This document shows, piece by piece, positions 33,744 through 41,782 of a stretch of DNA of 64,000 bases. The notes under the pieces were generated by a model that had not been told where the DNA came from, searched no databases, and worked only from the letters and a program-made list of their open reading frames with translations. Every line of letters begins with the position of its first letter. Within the stretch, counting starts at the first letter, position 1. The DNA comes from Planktothrix tepida PCC 9214 (GTDB taxonomy: Bacteria > Cyanobacteriota > Cyanobacteriia > Cyanobacteriales > Microcoleaceae). Location: contig NZ_LN889764.1 in the NCBI RefSeq assembly GCF_900009145.1, positions 174,528-238,527 of the forward strand. Direction: 5' to 3'. The position numbers and the translations under genes were made by a program.

Positions 33744-33888
33744 TTGATCAGCTACCTGTTTTCATAAAAAATTTTCATAAATAGAGTTTCCGTTACCCAT
33801 TTTTCCTTTTTATAGATAGATCCTGAAATTGAGCAATTTTCGATACAATATCAGTCGTTAACTTTACGTTCAGGATTAATCCCAACCC

Positions 33889-34596
33889 TTGCTATCCCCA
33901 TCTTTGCTGGTTGCTCACGGTAGCCGAGATCCTCGTCCCCAACAAGCTTTAAATCTATTGGCAAAACGCTTAGGGGAACGTTCAGGCTTTCCTATAGTTG
34001 GAACTGCCACATTAGAATTAGCACTCCTTCCCCTTCATCAACAGATTCAAGAGTTTGCCCAGTTAAGTCAATCTTGGGGATATTCTCAAGTCCAAATTTT
34101 ACCGTTATTTCTCTCGTCAGGCGTTCATGTTAACGCTGATTTACCCGCAGAAATTGCGATCGCCCACGAACAACTTGGATCAGAAATTCAACTTAATTTA
34201 TTACCTTATTTTGGGTCTAAAATCAATCGTTTAGCGGCTTTAATCGCAACAAAAATGGCAATGGTTGAGATCGAGCATTGGATTTTAATCGCTCATGGCA
34301 GTCGCCATCCAGGGGGAAATCAACCCATTGAACAATTAGCAACTCAAATCAAGGCAATTCCCGCCTATTGGTCAGTTTCTTTACATTTTGAAACTCAAAT
34401 TAAAGCCTTAATTTTATCGGGAGTTCACCGAATTGGAATTATTTCTTATTTTATGTTTTCCGGTGGTATAACTGATGCGATCGCCCAATCCCTTCAACAG
34501 TTTTATCAAGAATACCCCACTGTTGAATTTTATTTAATTTCACCGTTAGAAATTGACGATAATTTACTTGATTTAATTGAAGATTTATTAAAATAA
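33889..34596 (+). CDS. Sirohydrochlorin chelatase (CbiX/SirB type, two-domain)
   Basis: 235 residues, both CbiX half-domains present. Each begins with the metal-binding signature: SLLVAHGSRDPRPQ near residue 6 and WILIAHGSRHPGG near residue 130. It inserts Fe or Co into sirohydrochlorin for siroheme or cobalamin. The first in-frame start is TTG at 33889, with a stop (TAA) four codons upstream, so no ATG is available without losing the HGSR motif. The second half has the usual FMFSGGI, FLSSGVHV-like loops. No other cobalamin or siroheme genes are adjacent. Confidence 0.88.
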   Translation: MLSPSLLVAHGSRDPRPQQALNLLAKRLGERSGFPIVGTATLELALLPLHQQIQEFAQLSQSWGYSQVQILPLFLSSGVHVNADLPAEIAIAHEQLGSEIQLNLLPYFGSKINRLAALIATKMAMVEIEHWILIAHGSRHPGGNQPIEQLATQIKAIPAYWSVSLHFETQIKALILSGVHRIGIISYFMFSGGITDAIAQSLQQFYQEYPTVEFYLISPLEIDDNLLDLIEDLLK

Positions 34597-34694
34597 TAAG
34601 TTTTAGATTAAAATAAAAGGAATAAATTTAATATTAGGATAGAATATAGTAATCCGCGCCTTCGAGACGGAGGTTATAATAATTTCTAACTGAC

Positions 34695-34779
34695 ATGAAA
34701 CAGCCAGAAGTATTATCCCTGTTCCCTGTTCCCTTTTGAACCCAGATTTTGGATACAACTCAAATAGAATTGCTATAGA
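34695..34779 (+). repeat. 85-bp dispersed repeat, copy B
   Basis: Second copy of the repeat at 12959-13043, same orientation and length. It ends only 6 bases before the ATG of the following gene, so it forms that gene's immediate upstream region. Confidence 0.8.
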
Positions 34780-34785
34780 TTACCC

Positions 34786-35493
34786 ATGAGTCAATTAACC
34801 TTGAAAGATTTTACTCCCGACCCCCAACGGTTAGCCGTTTTGGCAGAATGTATCGCTGACTATGGGATTGATGAGGGAAATAGTGAATGGACAAATAATA
34901 TAATTTCTAAAAAAACCGTTGTTTATGGCAGTGGTGTGATTGCCAAACAAGGTGAAATTGTTGATCATAATGTTGACCCCAAAGAGTTAGAATTATGTCA
35001 ACAATTAGCAGATCAAGTTTGCCAAATTATGGGAGATATTGATGTGGGGATGGGTTCAGAATCTTCTACCCCCTTTCAACCCTTCTATATTGTTGCTAAT
35101 ATTGATGATCCAATTCCTGAAAAAATAGATATCGAATTGATTCGCTCAAAATTTGCTGGGACAATTTTTCCCCCTGCAATAATAACCGTTGAACCTTTAG
35201 AAGAAGCAGGAATCTGGTGGTCAGAAGTCTTAGAAGATGCAGATGGTAGTGAAGAGGAAGAGTATTTACAACCTTGGCGAGAAATGATGGCTTGGTTTCA
35301 AACTCAAGATGCTTTTAAAGATACGGCATTTGTTCGTATTGGGGACTATAACGTATTCTATCAAGGTCAATATAATGAGGATGAATTTCCCGAAAATATG
35401 GGAGATCAGGGATGTGTTTTCCCCCGGTTTGCAGTTGGTTTAACTCATCATGGCAGTTTAGCTGGAATTTTTGGGTTTAGTGTTCAAACGTAA
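34786..35493 (+). CDS. Acidic protein of unknown function
   Basis: 235 residues, strongly acidic, soluble, no signal or membrane segment. Recognisable stretches are LAVLAECIADYGIDEGN, MGDIDVGMGSESSTPFQPFY and a C-terminal YNVFYQGQYNEDEFPENMGD. I do not know the family. Its 5' leader is almost wholly the 85-bp repeat, and no clear Shine-Dalgarno sequence is present (ATTACCC precedes the ATG), so expression may be unusual. Confidence 0.7.
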   Translation: MSQLTLKDFTPDPQRLAVLAECIADYGIDEGNSEWTNNIISKKTVVYGSGVIAKQGEIVDHNVDPKELELCQQLADQVCQIMGDIDVGMGSESSTPFQPFYIVANIDDPIPEKIDIELIRSKFAGTIFPPAIITVEPLEEAGIWWSEVLEDADGSEEEEYLQPWREMMAWFQTQDAFKDTAFVRIGDYNVFYQGQYNEDEFPENMGDQGCVFPRFAVGLTHHGSLAGIFGFSVQT

Positions 35494-35572
35494 TCAATTC
35501 TGGTAAATTAGAACGGTGGATTTATTTCCATGCCACACGACAAAATAGATCATCAATAAAATTAAAAGACAA

Positions 35573-37381
35573 ATGGAAGACTCAGTTCAACCTCAATATC
35601 ATTTACAACCCTTTAAGGTTATAGGGGGAGATTCTGGGTATTCTAAATTAGAATTGAAGAGTCAAGAAACTCTCATTAACTGGAATAATCAAATTATTTT
35701 GGGTAATTGCTTAAATGTATTAAAGCAGATACCTGATCATCAGGTTGATTTAGTGATTACATCCCCACCCTATGCGGATAGTCGTTCTAAAACCTATGGC
35801 GGAATTCATCCCGAAGAATATGTTAATTGGTTTTTGCCGATTTCTGCGGAAATCAAGAGAGTCTTAAAATTCAATGGTACATTTATTTTAAATATTAAAG
35901 AAAAAGTTGTTAATGGGGAACGACATAATTACGTTATTAAACTTATTTTAGAACTGCAAAAACAAGGTTGGTTATGGACAGAAGAATATATTTGGCATAA
36001 GAAAAATAGCTATCCTGGAAAATGGCCGAATCGATTTCGAGATGCGTGGGAACGATGTTTACAATTTAATCAACAAAAAAAGTTTAAAATGTATCAAGAA
36101 CAAGTTATGGTTCCTATGGGAGATTGGGCTAAAAATCGCCTTAAAAATTTAAGTGAAGTTGATCAAATTCGAGATAACTCTAAAGTTGAGAGTGGGTTTG
36201 GAAAAAATGTCTCGAATTGGGTAGGACGAACAATGGTTTATCCGGCAAATGTGTTGCATTTAGCGACGGAATGTGGTAATAAAAATCATAGTGCTGCCTT
36301 CCCAAAGTCTTTGCCGTCGTGGTTTATTAAATTATTTACTGAACCGAATGATCTGGTATTAGACCCCTTTGTCGGTTCAGGAACAACTTGTATCGCAGCT
36401 AAAGAGTTGGGAAGAAATTATTTAGGGATTGAAATCAAAGAAGACTATTGTAATCTTGCCTTATCGAATCTTGATAAAACAGTATTTAATGTTCAAAATC
36501 AAGACTCAGTTATCGAAACTATCTCAACCGATTCTATTAATTCTAATATCACAAATTCAACGATAACTCAAAAAAATTATCAAATTTATAATGACTATCT
36601 GATTAATCATGTTTTGTCTCCTTTTTATAATAAACGATTTGAAAAATTGAATAACCTTAAACTGAAAGATATTCTTAAACGGAAAAATCCTTACTTATTC
36701 AAAGCCAAGAATATTGAACTTGCAGGTGATTTTGTTAAAAGTATAGTTGATGCTTTTCTTTCTTCTCAAGAAGAAACAATTTTTGGTCATTTATTAGAAA
36801 GCTTTGCTATTTATATCTCAGAAACTCTTTATGGGGGATTTAAGTCAACGTTGAATAGTGTTGATTTAGAATTTGAACGAGGAAGAAATTATTATATTGT
36901 GGGAATTAAGTCAGGAATTAACTGGGGTAACTCTGATCAAATTAATCGCATGAAAGATAACTTTAAGAAAGCCAAAAATAGACTAAGAGAAGAAGGAAAA
37001 ACTTGTGATATTATTGCAGTTAATGGCTGCATCTATGGAAAAGACAAAAATCCTTTAAAAACCGATCAAGATCCAGATAAAACCTACTATAAATATGCAG
37101 GTCAAGATTTTTGGAATTTTATTGCAGAGGATGATAACCTATATCAACAAATGATTGTCCCGATTGATATAGAAGCTCAAAAAAAAGATGAAAGTTTTAA
37201 AACCATCTATTCCAGTAAAATTAATCAAATGACGCAAGAGTTTATGCAAAATTTCATGAAAGACAATCAAATTGACTGGGTTAAACTGGTTGATTATGTT
37301 TCTAAGCGAGAAGAAAACCCTTTAGATCCTGCTATTGAACAGTTATCCTTAGATTTAGAATTAGGAGATTCGGAAACTTAA
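35573..37381 (+). CDS. DNA methyltransferase fused to a restriction-nuclease-like domain
   Basis: 602 residues in two parts. Residues about 35-300 are a beta-class amino-methyltransferase: catalytic TSPPY (of the SPPY type common in N4-cytosine enzymes) followed by ADSRSKTYGG, and SAM motif DPFVGSGTTCIAAKELGRNY with LGIEI. Residues about 330-590 form a second domain with LESFAIYISETLYGG, VDLEFERGRNYYIVGIKSG and NWGNSDQ. This is the pattern I associate with PmeII-type restriction endonucleases, a PD-(D/E)xK fold with Asp and the GIKSG lysine. This suggests a single-chain restriction-modification enzyme. The usual Glu of ExK is Gly here, as remembered for some members. No separate endonuclease or specificity gene adjoins. 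Confidence 0.8.
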   Translation: MEDSVQPQYHLQPFKVIGGDSGYSKLELKSQETLINWNNQIILGNCLNVLKQIPDHQVDLVITSPPYADSRSKTYGGIHPEEYVNWFLPISAEIKRVLKFNGTFILNIKEKVVNGERHNYVIKLILELQKQGWLWTEEYIWHKKNSYPGKWPNRFRDAWERCLQFNQQKKFKMYQEQVMVPMGDWAKNRLKNLSEVDQIRDNSKVESGFGKNVSNWVGRTMVYPANVLHLATECGNKNHSAAFPKSLPSWFIKLFTEPNDLVLDPFVGSGTTCIAAKELGRNYLGIEIKEDYCNLALSNLDKTVFNVQNQDSVIETISTDSINSNITNSTITQKNYQIYNDYLINHVLSPFYNKRFEKLNNLKLKDILKRKNPYLFKAKNIELAGDFVKSIVDAFLSSQEETIFGHLLESFAIYISETLYGGFKSTLNSVDLEFERGRNYYIVGIKSGINWGNSDQINRMKDNFKKAKNRLREEGKTCDIIAVNGCIYGKDKNPLKTDQDPDKTYYKYAGQDFWNFIAEDDNLYQQMIVPIDIEAQKKDESFKTIYSSKINQMTQEFMQNFMKDNQIDWVKLVDYVSKREENPLDPAIEQLSLDLELGDSET

Positions 37382-37386
37382 CCGCT

Positions 37387-37406
37387 TAGTAAGCCCTGAA
37401 GGGCTT
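37387..37406. repeat. Short palindromic repeat, copy 3 (convergent gene ends)
   Basis: TAGTAAGCCCTGAAGGGCTT, related to 12882-12903 and 13080-13100, lying between the stops of the convergent methyltransferase and PKHD genes. A possible bidirectional transcription end. Confidence 0.65.
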
Positions 37407-37444
37407 CCGGTGAGAGCGAATCATCAAACCCCTTAACCTTAATT

Positions 37445-38113
37445 TTATTCTGCCCATCTTCTCAATAAATTTGTATAGGTTTTAGACACCAAATCAAACT
37501 CAATGGTTTTCCCTTCCTTAGCAAAAATAGAACGGCGAGTGGTATCTAAATCAAATAAAATTTCTCGATTTGCAGGGTCACGAACTAAACTTTGAACCCA
37601 TCCCACAATGGCTAATCTTACCCCTTGACTAACAGGTTCAACTCGGTGTAAGGTTGTTGATGGATAAACAATCATTGAACCCGCTTTCAATTTATAGCTA
37701 CGTTCTTCATCACTATTTTCAATCACTAATTCTCCGCCTGTGTAGGTTTCAGGATCACTTAAAAATAACGTAAACGAAACATCCACACGCCAAAATTCTT
37801 GATCTCCCATCAACGCATTATCTGTATGGGTTCCATAGGACATTCCATCTTCGTAGCGGCTGGCTAAAATCGAGTGAACAATTTTAGGTAAAACCGCACT
37901 TTGAAATAAGGCATTTTTTTTGAGAATAGACTGCACTTGTTCCCGCAAAGCTTGAGCTTCCGGTGTTTTCTTATCAAGCTGTTGATTGTTCTTAACGAGT
38001 TTGGCGTGCCAACCTGCGGTTGTTTTGCCATCAACAAACGTAGCTTGAGTGAGATGATCAATAAAAAATTTTAATTCCTCTGATGTCAAAATATCATCAA
38101 TCGAGAACAGCAT
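37445..38113 (-). CDS. PKHD-type Fe(II)/2-oxoglutarate oxygenase
   Basis: 222 residues from the ATG at 38113 (MLFSIDDILTSEEL); the open frame reaches 38197 but the extra 28 residues look non-native. Double-stranded beta-helix hydroxylase with iron ligands His and Asp in GTHTDNALMG, the distal His in STTLHRVEPV, and the 2-oxoglutarate-binding Arg in VRLAIVGWVQS. It resembles PiuC-like proteins, often linked to iron uptake, but no siderophore receptor is near. Divergent from the lipoprotein gene. Confidence 0.9.
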   Translation of the reverse strand: MLFSIDDILTSEELKFFIDHLTQATFVDGKTTAGWHAKLVKNNQQLDKKTPEAQALREQVQSILKKNALFQSAVLPKIVHSILASRYEDGMSYGTHTDNALMGDQEFWRVDVSFTLFLSDPETYTGGELVIENSDEERSYKLKAGSMIVYPSTTLHRVEPVSQGVRLAIVGWVQSLVRDPANREILFDLDTTRRSIFAKEGKTIEFDLVSKTYTNLLRRWAE

Positions 38114-38282
38114 AGGAGATAAAAGTGCAACATTAGATAATCGATAGCTGTTTGCACCTCTGTTTTTCGGCGAGTTTCTATGAAACCAGCTTGACAATGT
38201 GCAAATTTGTCAGCTTGACGGTATATTGAAAGACGGCTTAATCTTACCTTAATTTTCATTGGTGTAGTCAAGGAGTGTCAAA

Positions 38283-38612
38283 ATGCAATCCAAAACAATT
38301 CAGTTATTTCTCACAGTCGGTTTAGCTGCTACTTTAGGGGCTTGTGCCCCAGCCACTCAAGAAGGGGGTACCCCAGCGACTTCACCCGCCCCAGAAGCGA
38401 CTTCTAGCCCTGCCACTTCACCCAGCCCTGTCACTTCACCCAGCCCTGTCACTTCACCGAACCCTGCCACTTCACCCAGCCCGGAAGCAACTTCTAGTCC
38501 AGAAGCAACTTCTAGTCCAGAAACTTCACCTAGCCCAGAAGCAACTTCTAGCCCAGAAACTTCACCTAGCCCCTCTGCTTCTCCTGAAGGTGGTGAAGGG
38601 GGCGAAGGCTAG
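38283..38612 (+). CDS. Small repeat-rich lipoprotein
   Basis: 109 residues. A lipoprotein signal ends in the lipobox L18-G-A-C21; after it the mature chain is almost entirely Pro/Ser/Thr/Ala/Glu in imperfect units (TSPSP, ATSSPE), ending in GGEGGEG. Such chains act as flexible, possibly glycosylated spacers at the cell surface. AAGGAG is well placed before the ATG. The DNA is a tandem array and so likely to vary in length between strains; an overlapping frame at 38344-38628 is a by-product of the repetition. Confidence 0.8.
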   Translation: MQSKTIQLFLTVGLAATLGACAPATQEGGTPATSPAPEATSSPATSPSPVTSPSPVTSPNPATSPSPEATSSPEATSSPETSPSPEATSSPETSPSPSASPEGGEGGEG

Positions 38613-38624
38613 ATCCTTTGCTGA

Positions 38625-38652
38625 GTAGAGATGTTTGAGAGAACGTCTCTAC
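38625..38652. repeat. Palindrome copy after the lipoprotein gene
   Basis: Arms GTAGAGA and TCTCTAC with a diverged centre. It sits 12 bases after the lipoprotein stop and just before the convergent panB stop, so it may also act as a terminator. Confidence 0.75.
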
Positions 38653-38660
38653 GCAAACAG

Positions 38661-39446
38661 TTAATGCCCAGGAGGAAAACTCCCCTCCCGCACTTCCGTA
38701 CAGAACTGTTGAACGGCTTGGGTAATCGTTTGTTGTAAATTGGCGTAGGTTTTGGCAAAGGGGGGTTGCCAGGACGATAATCCCAAAATATCCGAGGTGA
38801 CTAATACTTGACCATCACAATTAGCCCCCGCCCCAATACCAATGGTGGGTATGGTTAATTGCTGGGTAATTTTTTGGGCTAAATCTGAAGGGATATGTTC
38901 TAACACAATTGTAAAGGCTCCAGCTTGCTCTAACGCGATCGCTTCTGAAAGAATGCGTTCTGCTGCATCGGAAGTTTTGCCTTGTTTGCGATAACCCCCA
39001 AATTGATGAACGGACTGGGGGGTTAAACCCACATGACCCATGACTGGAATTCCAACTTGGACTAACTGACTAACTGTTTCTGCCATTGCTGGATATCCCC
39101 CCTCCAGTTTAACACCTTGAGCACCTGTTTCTTTGAGAATTCGTCCGGCTGAATGAATGGCTTGTTGAGGACTTTCTTGATAAGTTAAAAAGGGCAAATC
39201 AACAACTAATAAAGCTTGTTTCACGCCTCGTCGCACAGCTTTAGCATGATGAATAATTTCATCTAAGGTTAGGGGTAAAGTGGTGTCATATCCTAACCCA
39301 ACCATTGCCAGAGAATCTCCCACTAAAATAATATCAATTCCGGCTTGATCGAGGAGTTGAGCGATCGCATATTCATAGGCTGTCAATACTGTAATGCGTC
39401 GTCCCTGCTGTTTCCATTGACTTAATTGTTGGGTTGTAACTGTCAT
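38661..39446 (-). CDS. panB: 3-methyl-2-oxobutanoate hydroxymethyltransferase
   Basis: 261-residue TIM-barrel enzyme of pantothenate synthesis, forming ketopantoate from 2-oxoisovalerate and methylene-tetrahydrofolate. Signatures: [20 protein letters not shown] with the metal-binding Asp, [23 protein letters not shown] and [16 protein letters not shown]. Length is close to normal. No panC is adjacent. Heptamer repeats lie directly upstream of the start. Confidence 0.95.
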   Translation of the reverse strand: MTVTTQQLSQWKQQGRRITVLTAYEYAIAQLLDQAGIDIILVGDSLAMVGLGYDTTLPLTLDEIIHHAKAVRRGVKQALLVVDLPFLTYQESPQQAIHSAGRILKETGAQGVKLEGGYPAMAETVSQLVQVGIPVMGHVGLTPQSVHQFGGYRKQGKTSDAAERILSEAIALEQAGAFTIVLEHIPSDLAQKITQQLTIPTIGIGAGANCDGQVLVTSDILGLSSWQPPFAKTYANLQQTITQAVQQFCTEVREGSFPPGH

Positions 39447-39448
39447 AA

Positions 39449-39476
39449 TCAGTTATCAGTTATCAGTTATCAGTAA
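39449..39476. repeat. Heptamer tandem repeat, short array
   Basis: Three TCAGTTA units and a TCAGTAA variant immediately upstream of the panB start; the same unit as at 33290-33359. Confidence 0.9.
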
Positions 39477-39562
39477 TTATATCAAGCATGACATAAATGC
39501 AGTCGAATCAGACATCCGACCTTTTCTATTCTTTAAAATTTCAACTTTTATTCTTTTAAACC

Positions 39563-40411
39563 TTAACCTAATTCCAAACTGGTAACTCCAAAAATATTTG
39601 TCCAATTGATATTCGGTTGCTCTCCAGTATACATTCTAACACATTCAAACATGGATTGCATTTGATAACGTTCAACTAAAGAAATTCCTGGATTATTAAT
39701 ATTCGGAACATCAATATAAATCGAATCTCCCTGGGCATAACAAGCTAAAGCCAGAAACAGCTTTTCTGCTATCTCTTCATTTTCAGCAAATAAAGGAGCA
39801 ATTTTATATCCATCTGTTGCTTTTCTAATCACTCCATAACCGACTAAATTCTCCCCATTTAAAATCCCATAACCTTGTCCATGGGGTTGATTAATCCAGT
39901 GAGAGAGAAAATTAGGACGATCACCGGGAAAATATTGACGATCATAATTACACAGTTGAGCAAAATTAATCGTTTTTAAATCTACTAAATCATTAGCCAT
40001 TGTTCCTGAAATTATCCCTTGATAACGCAGATGAGAATGAAACGGTTTAAAGCCAAATTTTTGATAAGTTTTAACTTGTTCCAAAACAGCATCTAACGCT
40101 GCATTTTGACCCGGAATTAACTTAAAAGCTTCCTGCCAAGTTTTCAAACCATATCCTTGCTTACGATATTCCGGTTTAACAATATAAAGGCCAATAAAGT
40201 TAAAATTGCTATGATATCGGACAACAGAAATACAACTAATGGGTTGACCGTTTAATTCCCCAATTAAAAATCCACCTGGATCAGCACTATAAAAATTATC
40301 AACATCATCAATACCCGGATTCCATCCTTCAGAAGCTGCCCAACTTAAGGCTAATTTTAGATCATCCGGGGTCATTGAACGAACTCTGAAATAATCTTCT
40401 ATTAGGGTCAT
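39563..40411 (-). CDS. GNAT-family N-acetyltransferase, two-domain
   Basis: 282 residues. The N-terminal GNAT domain (about 1-130) has the acetyl-CoA loop region VKPEYRKQGYGLKTW with the Q/RxxGxG/A pattern, and the C-terminal half (about 140-282) resembles the YitH-like acetyltransferase extension (NGENLVGYGVIRKATDGYKI). Acceptor unknown. It starts MTLIEDYFRVRSMTPDDLKL. Apparently a single gene. Confidence 0.85.
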   Translation of the reverse strand: MTLIEDYFRVRSMTPDDLKLALSWAASEGWNPGIDDVDNFYSADPGGFLIGELNGQPISCISVVRYHSNFNFIGLYIVKPEYRKQGYGLKTWQEAFKLIPGQNAALDAVLEQVKTYQKFGFKPFHSHLRYQGIISGTMANDLVDLKTINFAQLCNYDRQYFPGDRPNFLSHWINQPHGQGYGILNGENLVGYGVIRKATDGYKIAPLFAENEEIAEKLFLALACYAQGDSIYIDVPNINNPGISLVERYQMQSMFECVRMYTGEQPNINWTNIFGVTSLELG

Positions 40412-40494
40412 TTTTTTCGACTCATTAAAACATTTCTCCCCATCTTTTGCAGATAGGGTTCAGATTTACTGATTGATTTTTTAATAATTTAGGT

Positions 40495-40854
40495 TTAATC
40501 TAATTGATTAGTAGATTTTCCTAAAATTTGATTGAATAAACTAGAAACCAAAGAAAGAACGATTGAACCCAATAATGCTGCCCAGAAGCTAGAAATTGAA
40601 AATCCGGGGGTGAAATAAGCAACTAACGAAATAGAAATAGCATTGACGACGAATAAAAATAAACCTAACGTTAGAATGGTTAAAGGAAGGGTAAAGATCG
40701 TAATAATGGGTTTAATAATGGCATTCACTAAAGCCATTACAACCACTCCAACGGCAGCAGCTTGCCAACTGTTAATGGTAAAACCCGGAACAATATAAGC
40801 CGTTATTCCAAGTGAAATTGCAGAGATTAGCCAAGTTAGAAAAAAATTTAGCAT
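40495..40854 (-). CDS. Small membrane protein of the phage-holin-4 family (PF04020-like)
   Basis: 119 residues with four hydrophobic segments (about 5-25, 30-50, 55-78, 85-112) and conserved PGFTINSWQAA and NAIIKPIITIFTLPLTILTLG. Despite the family name, such proteins are widespread chromosomal membrane proteins of unknown function; no phage genes are near. Confidence 0.85.
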   Translation of the reverse strand: MLNFFLTWLISAISLGITAYIVPGFTINSWQAAAVGVVVMALVNAIIKPIITIFTLPLTILTLGLFLFVVNAISISLVAYFTPGFSISSFWAALLGSIVLSLVSSLFNQILGKSTNQLD

Positions 40855-41022
40855 GGATGTTTCCTAGGAATAAAAATTCAAATGGCGGTTCTTTTGAGGA
40901 ATTTGAGATCCTCAAGGAAACTTCTGAGAGATAGCTAATTTTACATGGTAATGGCAAAATTAGGCATTTGAGAAGCTAACATAAGTATAAATCAGTTGAT
41001 CCTAAAGTGGAGTAATCAATAG

Positions 41023-41517
41023 ATGATTAGACTTTGGCAATATATCATTTTAACAGTCGTTGTCGTGCTGTTGGCTTTACCGCTTCCCTCCTGGGCTGCA
41101 AAAAATCCATCCCATCTGTTTTTCAGTCATAGTTTATTACAAGGACGGGATTTTTCTAATCAGTCTTTACCTGCGGCTGAATTTGCGAATTCTAATATGG
41201 AGTTAGCCAAATTTGATCATTCTGATTTAGAAGGAGCTATTTTTAGTAAAGGGATTCTAACAAAAGCCAGCTTAAAACAAGCAAACTTAACCTATGCTAT
41301 GTTAGATCAAGCTGATTTTACAGAAGCAGATTTAAGTGATGCTGTGTTAGTTGAAGCCTTATTTTTCGGGTCAACCTTTCATCATACAAAAATCATAGGG
41401 GCTGATTTTACTGATGCTTTATTAGATCGAGAACAGATTCGACAATTATGTCAGGTTGCCAGTGGCATTAATACCACAACAGGAGTTTCAACTCGTGAGT
41501 CTTTGGGATGCAGATAA
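41023..41517 (+). CDS. Exported pentapeptide-repeat protein
   Basis: 164 residues with an N-terminal signal peptide (about 1-25, ending SWAAK) and about 12 pentapeptide units of the A(D/N)Lxx type between residues 45 and 135 (DLEGAIF, ADFTEADLSDAVL). The repeats form a right-handed quadrilateral beta-helix. The location after export would be lumen or periplasm; similar lumenal pentapeptide proteins occur in cyanobacteria and plants. Function unknown. Confidence 0.85.
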   Translation: MIRLWQYIILTVVVVLLALPLPSWAAKNPSHLFFSHSLLQGRDFSNQSLPAAEFANSNMELAKFDHSDLEGAIFSKGILTKASLKQANLTYAMLDQADFTEADLSDAVLVEALFFGSTFHHTKIIGADFTDALLDREQIRQLCQVASGINTTTGVSTRESLGCR

Positions 41518-41782
41518 ATATGCAATTACTTTGGGAAATATTCTTGAGTGGGATGAGTAATCATGGGGTAATTTTTACTCCCAAAACCTAGATTACACTT
41601 GTTGTTGATTATATCACAAATAGAGCTATCTATCTGAAACTTTAACTCTGTAAAAAATGCTTATTGAATTAAACTAATTGGGTAGCTTTAATCAGGTGAT
41701 AAGCCATTAATAATTGTGTTAAGACAAGAGGATAGCTTTGTAACATTTCTCCCGTTATTTATACTAAAATCCATAAATTCTG

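Noticed and set aside
34640-34690. Possible tRNA-like arms (CGCGCC, CGAGACGGAGG)
   Set aside because: No acceptor stem, anticodon arm or TTCRA loop could be assembled. No tRNA was found anywhere in the window.
38344-38628. Second frame over the lipoprotein gene (94 residues, Leu/His-rich)
   Set aside because: A by-product of the tandem DNA repeat; it lacks a ribosome site, and the other frame has a lipobox.
40495-40854. Prophage signal from the holin-family protein
   Set aside because: No lysin, structural or integrase genes are near; the family is widespread on chromosomes.
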